NCBI RefSeq assembly: GCF_017877355.1
Contig: NZ_JAGIPR010000013.1
Location: 79,158 to 143,157, forward strand
Source: Chryseobacterium jejuense
GTDB taxonomy: Bacteria > Bacteroidota > Bacteroidia > Flavobacteriales > Weeksellaceae
Direction: 5' to 3'
DNA length: 64,000 nucleotides
Within the stretch, counting starts at the first letter, position 1, and every line of letters begins with the position of its first letter. Positions 1 to 9,081 of the stretch are shown piece after piece. The position numbers and the translations under genes were made by a program. Below the pieces are notes generated by a model. That model searched no databases and was not told the DNA's origin. It worked only from the letters and a program-made list of their open reading frames with translations.

Positions 1-157
1 GCAGCGTTCCTGGGTTCATTTTCACCGGTTCTGCAAGCCTGTCATATACAGCGCAATGCTTGTTATGAAATTCTTTAAGATATATTGGATTTTCTACTTT
101 CAGATCAGATGCAATTTTTTCCAAAGTATCGCCTGGAAGTGTCATATAAGTAATCAT
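1..157 (-). CDS. LysM-domain protein, N-terminal fragment (runs off the left edge)
   Basis: The minus strand from ATG 157 reads a continuous frame beginning MITYMTLPGDTLEKIASDLK and continues off the window. The pattern of polar start, PGDTLxKIA and later NPxxL is the LysM fold, which binds peptidoglycan or chitin-type glycans. Only about 52 residues are visible, so the rest of the protein and any catalytic domain are unknown. A second Met at residue 5 could be the start instead. It lies downstream of nuoN in the same direction but is separated from it by 349 bp containing a strong terminator, so it is probably a separate unit. Confidence 0.6.
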   Translation of the reverse strand, partial: MITYMTLPGDTLEKIASDLKVENPIYLKEFHNKHCAVYDRLAEPVKMNPGTL

Positions 158-506
158 GTGATTGGTGATTAATGATTATTAAAATACTGAGATTCATTTC
201 TCAGCGTGTAATTTAGAAAAAATCTCACAAAAAAACCTTCCAAATCATGTGAAAGGTTTATTAATAAAGTAATTATCCCTGAAATCAGGGAGTAATTTTA
301 TACTTTGGATATACTTAATCTGGTGAGAATTTTTTTCTATTCTGATTTTATTCTGCTTGTATGAATATATCCTTCTTTCTTCAAGTAAAACAAACATTAA
401 ATATAGATATGTGTTTACTTCCATTTCCCCTATCTATTAAACTCACCAACACAAAAAAAACCTTTCAGATCATCTGAAAGGTTTTTGATATTGTATGAAT
501 AACTTT
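158..506. other. Non-coding gap between nuoN and the LysM gene
   Basis: No convincing gene is visible. The gap holds two related hairpins: a perfect one at 459-483 and a weaker one near 233-258 with AAACCTT/AAGGTTT arms. The rest is AT-rich sequence that should contain the promoter of the minus-strand LysM gene, but I could not identify a clean promoter box. Confidence 0.6.
459..483 (-). terminator. Terminator of the nuo operon
   Basis: A 12-bp perfect inverted repeat (AACCTTTCAGAT / ATCTGAAAGGTT) lies 24 bp after the nuoN stop. It has A-runs on the left and T-runs on the right, so it could terminate in both directions. Confidence 0.75.
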
Positions 507-1886
507 TTACAGTCCGAATACTTTTGCAAACAGATCCGGGAAGATACCCAGAACGATAATTGCTACAATTACAAATACTGCAACAATATTGTAAGTAAGT
601 GTTACCTTTTCTGATGATTTGAATGTTGATTCTTTAAAGAAGAACATAGCTATAATCAGTCTTAAATAGTAAGCGATGGATAGGGCAGAACCTAAAACTG
701 CTACCAATACTAAGAAAGCTGCTCCGTTCATCGCCTGAGAGAATAAAGCAAATTTCCCCATGAAACCAGCCGTTAGCGGAACTCCTGCCATTGAAAGCAT
801 AGAGATGGTTGCTGCTGTTGCCAATAAAGGTTCTGTTTTTGCCAATCCTTTGAACGCTCCGAAAGAAGTTTCTCTTTTTAATTTCTCTACCCAGATCAGA
901 CACATGAAAACTCCTACTGTAGATAGAGCATAAGCGAATAAATAGAACGCTAAGTTATAAGTAGAAAGGCTTGTCATTCCGAAGAATACCAATCCTATGT
1001 ATCCTGCGTGAGATACTGAAGAGTAAGCCAACATTCTTTTTGCATTTGTCTGAGCAAGACCCATAACGTTTGCCAACAATAAAGTGATGATTAAGAATAC
1101 TCCAAGTACATTAATCCATTCGTGGGTAACTCCGGCAAATCCGATTGTCATTAATCTGAACAATGCGAAGAAACCTGAAATTTTTACCACACTCGCCATG
1201 AAAGCTGTAATTAATGAAGGCGATCCTGCATATACATCAGGGCTCCACATGTGGAAAGGTGCTAAAGCTACTTTAAATGCCAATGCACAAAGGATAAGCA
1301 ATACTCCTAATATGAACATTACGTTCCCAGTGTTTGCTACTCCAAAGTCGTGGATCTTATATAAATCAAAGCTTCCAGCACTTCCATAGATGAACGCAAT
1401 TCCGAAAAGTAAGAAACCTGTTGCGAATGCACCCATTAAGAAATATTTGATTGAAGCTTCGTTTGATCTCAGATCAGTTTTGTTAGCACCAGCCATTACA
1501 TATAACGGGATAGAAAGAATTTCAATACCTAAGAACATCGTTACAAGGTTCTGGTATCCGAAAAGTACAATTCCTCCGCATAATGCAAATAACATCAGTG
1601 CATATAATTCTGATTGGTGGCTTCTGTGATTGCTGAATGCAAAACCTCCCAAGAAGAATAACAATAAGGTTGTTACAATGGATAATTTAGTGAATAATGC
1701 AGTATTAGCACTGTATTCATACATATGCTTGTATTGATCGAAGAACGAACATTCAGGCATAAAGCTTACGTACAATGCGATGATTAAACCCAAAATCCCA
1801 ATGTATCTTGCGAATTTTCCTTGTTCGAAAACTCCTGAAAATAACGCAATAACTGCCGTTAGGAAAACAATAATTAAAACACTCAT
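507..1886 (-). CDS. nuoN: NADH-quinone oxidoreductase subunit N
   Basis: This 459-aa, strongly hydrophobic protein is one of the three antiporter-like proton-pumping subunits in the membrane arm of complex I. The family signature is present near residues 205-240 (KVALAPFHMWSPDVYAGSP followed by a lysine-bearing helix), as is the MLAYSSVSHAGY helix. Its length is normal for the family. It is the last gene of the nuo operon, read nuoA to nuoN. The 152-bp gap from nuoM is filled with degenerate AT-rich micro-repeats rather than a visible promoter, and a strong terminator follows. Confidence 0.95.
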   Translation of the reverse strand: MSVLIIVFLTAVIALFSGVFEQGKFARYIGILGLIIALYVSFMPECSFFDQYKHMYEYSANTALFTKLSIVTTLLLFFLGGFAFSNHRSHQSELYALMLFALCGGIVLFGYQNLVTMFLGIEILSIPLYVMAGANKTDLRSNEASIKYFLMGAFATGFLLFGIAFIYGSAGSFDLYKIHDFGVANTGNVMFILGVLLILCALAFKVALAPFHMWSPDVYAGSPSLITAFMASVVKISGFFALFRLMTIGFAGVTHEWINVLGVFLIITLLLANVMGLAQTNAKRMLAYSSVSHAGYIGLVFFGMTSLSTYNLAFYLFAYALSTVGVFMCLIWVEKLKRETSFGAFKGLAKTEPLLATAATISMLSMAGVPLTAGFMGKFALFSQAMNGAAFLVLVAVLGSALSIAYYLRLIIAMFFFKESTFKSSEKVTLTYNIVAVFVIVAIIVLGIFPDLFAKVFGL

Positions 1887-2038
1887 AATATAGATTTGAG
1901 ATGTGAGATTTGAAGTTTAAAGTTTCTGATTCAGAATTAAAAGTTTCCGGTTCAAATGTTCCGGGCTCTTATCTCTTCGTCTTTTATCTTTATTCTTTCT
2001 AATCTCTTATTTTTTTAATTTTTAAATCTTTTAATTTT

Positions 2039-3532
2039 TTAGTTAGCCATCGCTGTGTAGATAAACTTCACTGAACTACTCACCATATCGATTACCGGTT
2101 GTGGGAAAATACCAAGTAAGATCACAAAAACCGCTAAACTGGCCAATACAGAGAATTCTACACCAGATAAATCTTTTGCAGTGCTTAAAACTTCTGCATT
2201 TCCTTCTCCGAACATTGCTTTTCCGTAGAATCTCAATAAATACACCGCACAAAGAATTACCGTAAGACCGGCAATTACTGCTGCTGTTCCGTTGAAATCA
2301 TATACTGATTTTAACAGAATAAATTCTCCGATGAATCCATTGGTCAATGGAACTCCCATAGAACCTAATATAATAATCAGGAACAACACTGCAAACTTAG
2401 GCGCTACTTTAGCTAAACCACCCATTTGTCTGATGTCTCTTGATTTAAATCTCTTGTATAAAATATCACAACAGTAGAATAATCCCACCACGTTGATACC
2501 GTGAGCGAAAGTTTGTACCAATGCTCCTTCAGCACCTTCTACATTGAAAGTTCCTCTTAAAGTAACTACCGCAGAAGCAAAGATTCCCGCTACCATCAAT
2601 CCTACGTGAGAGAAAGATGAATAAGCAATGATTCTCTTCATATCTGTCTGGATGATTGCAATCAATGCACCGTGAACAATTCCTACGATAGCAAGGATGA
2701 TAACAATCTGTCCTGAAATTCCTGCAATAGGGAGTGGAGTGATTGGTAGTAAATAACGCATTACACCATAAACCGCCATTTTAAGCATAATACCGGATAA
2801 CAACATCGATCCCTGAGTAGGAGAGTAGGTATACGTATCAGGCTGCCATGTATGGAAAGGGAATACTGGTAATTTCACTGCAAAAGCAAAGAAAATGAAC
2901 CAGAATACCACAGTCTGTTGTGTTTCATTCAGTTGTGCATTGTATAGATCTGTTAAAGCGAATGATGCAGAGTGGTTGTACACATAGATCAATCCGGCTA
3001 ACATAAATAAAGATCCAACGAATGTATATACGAAGAACTTCGTAGTGAATTCAAACCTTTTATTCTCTTGTCCCCAAAGTCCGGCAATAAACCAAATTGG
3101 AATCAAAGTGACTTCCCAGAAAATGTAGAACAATAATCCGTCTAAAGAAGTAAATACTCCTACAAGACCGAATTGCATCAACAGAATCAATCCGTAGAAT
3201 GTATTTCTGTAGTTTACACTTTCGTTGAAAGAAGATAAAATGATGATTGGCGCTAAAATGTTAGTCAGCAATAAAAGAAGCATGCTCATCCCATCGATAC
3301 CGAAGTGAAGAGAGCTCTTCATAAATTGTGACCACGGATAATTGATTTCATGCTGCAATACGCTGTCTACTGTCGGAGTAAAATCAAAATCCGATAGTAT
3401 ATAGAACGTAAGAAGCATTTGGACCAATGCAATCCCTAGTGCCAAATATTTGCTGGAATTACTCTTCCACGCAAAAACTAATCCCGAACCTACTAGAGGT
3501 AATAGTAATAATGTTAATAATAAACAAGACAT
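2039..3532 (-). CDS. nuoM: NADH-quinone oxidoreductase subunit M
   Basis: This 497-aa multi-pass membrane protein is the second antiporter-like pump subunit of complex I. It carries the conserved KLPVFPFHTWQPDTYTYSPT segment near residues 220-240, with the following lysine helix, and the RIIAYSSFSHVG helix near residue 300. Only 2 bp separate it from nuoL, so the two are certainly co-transcribed. The length is typical and no broken residue is apparent. Confidence 0.95.
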   Translation of the reverse strand: MSCLLLTLLLLPLVGSGLVFAWKSNSSKYLALGIALVQMLLTFYILSDFDFTPTVDSVLQHEINYPWSQFMKSSLHFGIDGMSMLLLLLTNILAPIIILSSFNESVNYRNTFYGLILLMQFGLVGVFTSLDGLLFYIFWEVTLIPIWFIAGLWGQENKRFEFTTKFFVYTFVGSLFMLAGLIYVYNHSASFALTDLYNAQLNETQQTVVFWFIFFAFAVKLPVFPFHTWQPDTYTYSPTQGSMLLSGIMLKMAVYGVMRYLLPITPLPIAGISGQIVIILAIVGIVHGALIAIIQTDMKRIIAYSSFSHVGLMVAGIFASAVVTLRGTFNVEGAEGALVQTFAHGINVVGLFYCCDILYKRFKSRDIRQMGGLAKVAPKFAVLFLIIILGSMGVPLTNGFIGEFILLKSVYDFNGTAAVIAGLTVILCAVYLLRFYGKAMFGEGNAEVLSTAKDLSGVEFSVLASLAVFVILLGIFPQPVIDMVSSSVKFIYTAMAN

Positions 3533-3534
3533 TA

Positions 3535-5448
3535 TTATTGTAATAAAAAGTTAACAATTAATATAATTCCCACAGCTAAAGACATGATAAGAATATACGT
3601 CTCTACATTTCCGTTTTGAACACGCTTCATAGCTTTTCCGCTGTCTTCAGCACCATCACCTACAAAGTTTACAAAACGGTCTAAGATACCCTTATCAAAC
3701 ATCTTTCCTCCGCGTCCTAATCCTTCAACAGTTTTTACAATCAATGCGTTGTAAAGTTCGTCAACGTATAATTTCTTAGCAGAAAGCTTTTCCCATCCGG
3801 TATAGTTTTCTTCTGCCACAGCCATTTTTTTCTTTTTCACGTAGGTATTTCTAACGATAAACCATACAGAGAAGAACATAAGAACTGTAGCTGCTAATAA
3901 GATCATTTCAGTGTTGAAATCTACTCCTGAAAGAGTAGCTTCCATCTGGCTATAGCTTTGTTCTGTAAGAACAGGCTTTAACCATTCCATCAGTTTAGCA
4001 TAGTGTCCGTGACCGATGAAGTGTGGCAAGTTGATGAAACCTCCAACTACAGAAAGGATAGCCAATACGATCAATGGTAATGTCATATTAAATGGGCTTT
4101 CATGTAAATGGTGTTTTTGCTCTTCAGTCCCTCTGAACTCTCCGTGGAAAGTCAGATAGTATAGTCTGAACATATACGTTGCAGTCATTGCCGCTAAAAC
4201 AAATAAGATTACCCAATACATTGGATTTTTAGCGAAAGCTGCTACTAAAATTTCGTCTTTAGAGATCATCCCTGATAATAAAGGGAAGCCTGAGATCGCT
4301 AATGTTCCGATAAGGAATGTAGCGTGCGTAAGAGGAATGTATTTTTTAAGACCTCCCATGAAACGCATATCCTGTTCGTTGCTCATAGCGTGGATTACAG
4401 AACCTGCTCCTAAGAATAGTAAAGCTTTAAAGAATGCATGCGTCATTACGTGGAACATAGCTGTTGTATAAGCTCCAAGTCCTAAAGCAATGAACATAAA
4501 TCCAAGTTGTGAAACGGTAGAGTATGCCAATACTTTTTTGATGTCGTTCTGACGTAGTGCATAGAATCCCGCTAAAGCCGCAGTTAAGAATCCGATTAAT
4601 AGAATTCCTCCTTGTACCGTTGGTGCTAAAGTAAATAAGAAGTTTGATCTTACTACTAAATAGATCCCTGCTGTTACCATCGTTGCCGCGTGAATTAACG
4701 CAGAAACAGGAGTTGGTCCGGCCATTGCGTCCGGTAACCAAGTATATAATGGAACCTGAGCAGATTTACCGGTAGCACCGATGAATAAACTCGCTGTGAT
4801 AAAGATAATCACTGTTCCGTCTAATTCAAATTTTGAAGCATTTTCTGCTACTGAAAGGTAATCTACAGCATTGGTTTGAGCAGCAATCATAAAGATACCG
4901 ATCAATAATGCTAAGTCACCAATTCTGTTCATGATGAAAGCTTTTCTTGCTGCTTTACCGTATTCTTCGTTCGTATACCAGAATCCAATCAATAAGTAAG
5001 AACAAAGACCTACACCTTCCCATCCGATGAATAAGATAAGGTAGTTGCTTCCCATCACTAAAAGTAACATTGAGAAGATGAAAAGATTCAGGTAAGTAAA
5101 GAACTTATAGAATCCTTTATCGTGACTCATATATCCGATAGAGTATAAGTGGATCAGTGAACCGATACCCGTAATGATCATTACCATCATTAAAGACAGC
5201 TGATCGATCTGGAATCCAAAATTGATTTGAACCCCATTTACTCTAAACCATTCAAAAGCTTTTACGATTACAGGCTGGCTTTCAGAATTGAAATTCATGA
5301 AAAGACTTACAGCAATACAGAAAGATCCGAATACTGCTGCCGTTGCCAAAGAACCTACCAATATTTTTGGAAGATTTTTTCCGAATAAACCGTTAATAAG
5401 AAACCCTAAAAGTGGTAAAAGTACTATTGCATATACTAAATTCTCCAT
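3535..5448 (-). CDS. nuoL: NADH-quinone oxidoreductase subunit L
   Basis: This 637-aa protein is the largest antiporter-like subunit, at the distal tip of the complex I membrane arm. The core motif GKSAQVPLYTWLPDAMAGPT and the ALIHAATMVTAG helix lie near residues 228-260. The C-terminal third holds the long amphipathic lateral helix and a final membrane segment (ILIMSLAVGIILIVNFLL). It follows nuoK with a 2-bp gap. The length is normal. Confidence 0.95.
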   Translation of the reverse strand: MENLVYAIVLLPLLGFLINGLFGKNLPKILVGSLATAAVFGSFCIAVSLFMNFNSESQPVIVKAFEWFRVNGVQINFGFQIDQLSLMMVMIITGIGSLIHLYSIGYMSHDKGFYKFFTYLNLFIFSMLLLVMGSNYLILFIGWEGVGLCSYLLIGFWYTNEEYGKAARKAFIMNRIGDLALLIGIFMIAAQTNAVDYLSVAENASKFELDGTVIIFITASLFIGATGKSAQVPLYTWLPDAMAGPTPVSALIHAATMVTAGIYLVVRSNFLFTLAPTVQGGILLIGFLTAALAGFYALRQNDIKKVLAYSTVSQLGFMFIALGLGAYTTAMFHVMTHAFFKALLFLGAGSVIHAMSNEQDMRFMGGLKKYIPLTHATFLIGTLAISGFPLLSGMISKDEILVAAFAKNPMYWVILFVLAAMTATYMFRLYYLTFHGEFRGTEEQKHHLHESPFNMTLPLIVLAILSVVGGFINLPHFIGHGHYAKLMEWLKPVLTEQSYSQMEATLSGVDFNTEMILLAATVLMFFSVWFIVRNTYVKKKKMAVAEENYTGWEKLSAKKLYVDELYNALIVKTVEGLGRGGKMFDKGILDRFVNFVGDGAEDSGKAMKRVQNGNVETYILIMSLAVGIILIVNFLLQ

Positions 5449-5450
5449 TC

Positions 5451-5780
5451 TTATCCTCTTAATTTATTAAATATACTCACATCTACAGAACGGGTATTTC
5501 TATACAGCATAGCAATAATTGCCAGACCTACCGCTACTTCAGCAGCAGCAACCACCATAATGAAGAACACTAAAAGCTGTCCGTCTCCGTTGCCTTTGTA
5601 TGCTGAAAAAGCAGCCAATAAAAGGTTTACAGAATTAAGCATAAGCTCTACACAGCCCAGAATCACAATAGCATTTTTTCTAAGCAATACTCCCATCACT
5701 CCTAAGCAGAACAATACTGAACAAAGGATAATGAAGTAGTTCAAAGGGATGCTTTGTATAAATGTATTTACTTCTCCCAT
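5451..5780 (-). CDS. nuoK: NADH-quinone oxidoreductase subunit K
   Basis: This small 109-aa, three-helix membrane subunit of complex I is homologous to MrpC. The second helix carries the conserved glutamate (GCVELMLNSVNL) and the third carries another (AAAEVAVGLAI); both are required for proton pumping in the family. It sits 4 bp from nuoJ and 2 bp from nuoL, in the standard nuoJ-K-L-M-N order. Confidence 0.95.
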   Translation of the reverse strand: MGEVNTFIQSIPLNYFIILCSVLFCLGVMGVLLRKNAIVILGCVELMLNSVNLLLAAFSAYKGNGDGQLLVFFIMVVAAAEVAVGLAIIAMLYRNTRSVDVSIFNKLRG

Positions 5781-5784
5781 AATT

Positions 5785-6282
5785 TTATAAATCTTTTTTA
5801 CCGATTAATACCGCGCCTACAATACCTGCTAAAATCAGGATGGAAGCAAGCTCAAACGGTAAAACATATTCATTAAACAAAAGTCTACCCAGGTTTTTAG
5901 TAAGACCAACACCTCTGTCTACATTCTCAACAACAATTTGGTTTTGCTGAACTCCTCTGAATACTCCTAAAACTCCTACTAAAAGAAGACCTGCAGTAAA
6001 AACTCCAATAAATTTTAAAGTATTACCCTTCTTACTTTCGTCTGCTTTATTAAGGTTAAGCATCATAAGGATGTAAAGGAAAAGTACCATGATGGCACCT
6101 GCGTACACTATAATCTGGATGATTGCAAGGAACTGAGCATTCAGAAGAATGTACATTCCGGCAATTGAAAACATCGTAACAATTAATGACAAAATAGCAT
6201 ATAAAGGATTTCTAGCAAATACAAAGTAAACTGCACTTGCCACTGCTAAAAACGCCACCAAGAAAAATAAAAACTGATCCAT
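5785..6282 (-). CDS. nuoJ: NADH-quinone oxidoreductase subunit J
   Basis: This 165-aa membrane subunit of complex I has about five predicted helices. The third helix (QIIVYAGAIMVLFLYILMML) is the family hallmark, with the pi-bulge region involved in coupling. The start codon overlaps the nuoI stop by one base, indicating tight translational coupling. Confidence 0.93.
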   Translation of the reverse strand: MDQFLFFLVAFLAVASAVYFVFARNPLYAILSLIVTMFSIAGMYILLNAQFLAIIQIIVYAGAIMVLFLYILMMLNLNKADESKKGNTLKFIGVFTAGLLLVGVLGVFRGVQQNQIVVENVDRGVGLTKNLGRLLFNEYVLPFELASILILAGIVGAVLIGKKDL

Positions 6283-6839
6283 TATTTTACCGCATTTTTT
6301 TGTTTCTCGGATTGTCTTGTCGTGATGTCAATCCTTTCATTTATTTTTTCAACTAATTTATCTTTTCCATAAATGAAAGAACCTCTGTTGGTTTCCACAT
6401 CTACCAATCTGTCTGTAAGATAGATGGCAGATTTAGGACAAGCCTCTTCACACATACCGCAGAAAATACATCTTAGCATATTGATTTCATATACTGAAGC
6501 ATATTTTTCTTCTCTGTAAAGTCCTTTTTCCTCTTTAGTTCTTTCAGCAGCAGTCATCGTAATGGCTTCTGCAGGACAAGCTACCGCACAAAGTCCGCAA
6601 GCAGTACATCTTTCTCTGCCTTCCTCGTCTCTTTTCAAAACGTGCTGACCTCTCCAGATGGTAGTTCTTGGCTTCTGTACTTCCGGATACGAATATACTG
6701 CGGGAGCACCTTTTATCACGGTTCTTACAGCATGCTTAAATGTAATCCCCATCCCTGTAAAGATTGCAGGAAGGTAGATTTTTTCAGCAAGGGTCATTTC
6801 TTTATTGGAAACAACTTTTGATCTGTTTGTAAGTTTCAT
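6282..6839 (-). CDS. nuoI: NADH-quinone oxidoreductase subunit I (2 x 4Fe-4S ferredoxin type)
   Basis: This 185-aa peripheral-arm subunit carries clusters N6a and N6b. Two cysteine motifs are visible: CTACGLCAVACP near residue 79 and CIFCGMCEEACP near residue 124. They pass electrons from NuoG towards NuoB at the membrane interface. It lies between nuoH and nuoJ, the usual order. Confidence 0.95.
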   Translation of the reverse strand: MKLTNRSKVVSNKEMTLAEKIYLPAIFTGMGITFKHAVRTVIKGAPAVYSYPEVQKPRTTIWRGQHVLKRDEEGRERCTACGLCAVACPAEAITMTAAERTKEEKGLYREEKYASVYEINMLRCIFCGMCEEACPKSAIYLTDRLVDVETNRGSFIYGKDKLVEKINERIDITTRQSEKQKNAVK

Positions 6840-6896
6840 TTATTTAATTTTTTTAGGCTGAACCTGTATCCAGCATTAAAAATATATTCTTATCTC

Positions 6897-7961
6897 TTAG
6901 TTTGCAAATGCTAAAATTACAGCTCCTGTAATTAATAGGTTTACCAATGCCATCGGGATTAATGTTTTCCATCCTAAGTGCATTAACTGGTCGTATCTGA
7001 ATCTTGGAAGCGTCCATCTGATCCACATGAAGATCAGAATTCCGATTACAGTTTTCGTTAAGAATGCTACGATACTTAAGATTCCTGCAACGTTTTCTCC
7101 CCAGTTCTGAGTTACCCATTCAATACCAGGATAGTTGTAACCTCCAAAGAAAAGAACAACCATGAAAGCATTGGAGATAAACATGTTCACGTATTCCCCG
7201 AACATATATAAACCTAACTTCATAGAAGAGTATTCTGTAGAGTATCCTGTTACCAATTCAGATTCACACTCAGGTAAATCGAACGGGTGTCTGTTTGTTT
7301 CTGCTAAAGCAGCTACAAAAAATACAAGGAAAGCAATTGGTTGGTAGAAAATATTCCAGTTCATTCCGGAAACCCAAGGAATAATTCCCCATAGTTTTCC
7401 AGTAGTCTGGCTTTCCGTGATTACTTTTAAATCTAAGCTTCCAGACATCATAATGATAGAAAGAAGCGCTAATCCCATTGCCAATTCATAAGAAATCATC
7501 TGAGAAGAAGCACGGATAGCACCCAGTAATGAATATTTGTTGTTCGAAGCCCAACCTCCGATCATAATTCCGTAAACCCCAATGGAAGCCATTCCGATGA
7601 TGAAAAGTACACCAACATCAATGTTAGCCACCTGAAGATCAAAAGAAGTACCTGCAATATTTAAACTTTTACCCCAAGGAATAACTGCTCCTGTGATTAA
7701 TGAAATAAACATTACTAAAGCCGGTCCCAATACGAAAAGGAATTTTTCAGCATTGGCTGGCGTAAAGTCTTCCTTAAAGAAGAATTTTCCACCGTCAGCA
7801 AGAGGTTGCAGTAATCCGAAAGGTCCAGCTCTGTTAGGACCAATTCTATCCTGCATGATAGAGGCAACTTTTCTTTCTGCCCAGGTAGAGTAGGCTGCAA
7901 TCGTTAACGATAGCAGGAAAAGTGCTAATACAAGTATAAGTTTAAATGTAAGTAAATCCAT
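6897..7961 (-). CDS. nuoH: NADH-quinone oxidoreductase subunit H
   Basis: This 354-aa membrane subunit forms the quinone-binding cavity together with NuoB and NuoD. Recognisable segments are ERKVASIMQDRIGPNRAGP near residue 29, the acid-rich loop NRHPFDLPECESELVTGY near 220, and the C-terminal RWTLPRFRYDQLM. The length is normal. A 77-bp low-complexity spacer separates it from nuoG upstream. Confidence 0.95.
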   Translation of the reverse strand: MDLLTFKLILVLALFLLSLTIAAYSTWAERKVASIMQDRIGPNRAGPFGLLQPLADGGKFFFKEDFTPANAEKFLFVLGPALVMFISLITGAVIPWGKSLNIAGTSFDLQVANIDVGVLFIIGMASIGVYGIMIGGWASNNKYSLLGAIRASSQMISYELAMGLALLSIIMMSGSLDLKVITESQTTGKLWGIIPWVSGMNWNIFYQPIAFLVFFVAALAETNRHPFDLPECESELVTGYSTEYSSMKLGLYMFGEYVNMFISNAFMVVLFFGGYNYPGIEWVTQNWGENVAGILSIVAFLTKTVIGILIFMWIRWTLPRFRYDQLMHLGWKTLIPMALVNLLITGAVILAFAN

Positions 7962-8038
7962 TCTGAATTTTAGATTTTAGATTTTAAATTATAGATTAAT
8001 GAATTCATTTAAAATTTATAATTTAAAATTTATAATTT

Positions 8039-9040
8039 TTATAAATTTTCGTCTTTTTCACTGATTTCCTTAGCCATAGGATTGTCTAAAACTCTTAGCT
8101 CATCTTTCGGCTTTTCGTAGTGATTCAATGAAATTACAGAGTGTCTGTCGATATGTCTAGGACCTTCGATGTTCCAGTCTGATAATCCTTTTCTTTCGAA
8201 ACGGCATGTATCACAAATGAATTCTTCAACTTCACCCCACTGGTCTTTTCTTGCAGTAACTCTTACAATTTCGTCACCTTTCATCCAAACTACAGCTTTT
8301 CCGGAACATTTATCACATTTGCAAGTAGCATTCATTGGTTTTGTGAACCATACTCTGCTTGCAAAACGAGATGTTCTGTCTGTTAATGCTCCTACAGGAC
8401 AAACGTCGATAATGTTTCCGATGAAGTCATTATCTAAAGCTTTATTTAAATAGGTGGAAATTTCCGCATGATCTCCTCTGAAAAGAATACCGTGTTCTCT
8501 TTCACCCGTCAATTGGTTAGCTGCTAATACACATCTAGCACAAAGAATACAACGGTTCATGTTCAGCTTGATGTGTGGCCCAAGATCATCGGCTTCGTAA
8601 GTATTTCTTTCGAATTCTGTTCTTGTTTCAAGATTTCCATGCTCATATCCAAGATCCTGAAGGTGGCATTCACCAGCCTGGTCACAAACCGGGCAGTCTA
8701 GCGGGTGGTTTACTAATAAGAATTCAGTAACCGCTTTTCTTCCTTCCTGAGCTTTCTCAGAAGTAAGGTTTTTAACTTCCATCCCGTCCATTACATTCGT
8801 TCTGCAACTTGCTACCAATTTAGGCATAGGACGCGGATCTGCTTCAGATCCTTTAGAAACTTCTACAAGACAAGTTCTGCATCTTCCTCCACTGGTTTCT
8901 AATTTGCTGTAGTAACACATAGCGGGAGGTACAGATTTACCACCAATTTGTCTTGCAGCTTCCAAAATAGAAGTACCAGGCAAAACTTCAGCAGTCTGTC
9001 CGTCTATCGTTATTTTGAATTTTTTAACTTCTTCGCTCAT
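8039..9040 (-). CDS. nuoG: NADH-quinone oxidoreductase subunit G, short form
   Basis: This 333-aa NuoG-like subunit keeps the N-terminal 2Fe-2S domain (C42, C54, C57, C79), the His/Cys 4Fe-4S motif (H112, C116, C119, C125), a further cluster motif (C164, C167, C170) and a CxCxxC segment near residues 239-244. It lacks the large C-terminal molybdopterin-like domain, so it is well under half the length of E. coli NuoG. The frame ends cleanly and the next gene follows normally, so this looks like the short form common in Bacteroidota, not a truncation. Its role is electron transfer from NuoF/E to NuoI. Confidence 0.88.
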   Translation of the reverse strand: MSEEVKKFKITIDGQTAEVLPGTSILEAARQIGGKSVPPAMCYYSKLETSGGRCRTCLVEVSKGSEADPRPMPKLVASCRTNVMDGMEVKNLTSEKAQEGRKAVTEFLLVNHPLDCPVCDQAGECHLQDLGYEHGNLETRTEFERNTYEADDLGPHIKLNMNRCILCARCVLAANQLTGEREHGILFRGDHAEISTYLNKALDNDFIGNIIDVCPVGALTDRTSRFASRVWFTKPMNATCKCDKCSGKAVVWMKGDEIVRVTARKDQWGEVEEFICDTCRFERKGLSDWNIEGPRHIDRHSVISLNHYEKPKDELRVLDNPMAKEISEKDENL

Positions 9041-9081
9041 ATTGTATGCTTTAAGCTTTATGCATTAAGCAATAGGCTTTG

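Noticed and set aside
1084..1629. Plus-strand open frames opposite nuoN
   Set aside because: They are antisense shadows of a clearly conserved gene and have no family features or start context of their own.
8039..9040. NuoG as a truncated pseudogene
   Set aside because: The frame is clean, all expected cluster cysteines are present, and short NuoG is usual in this phylum.
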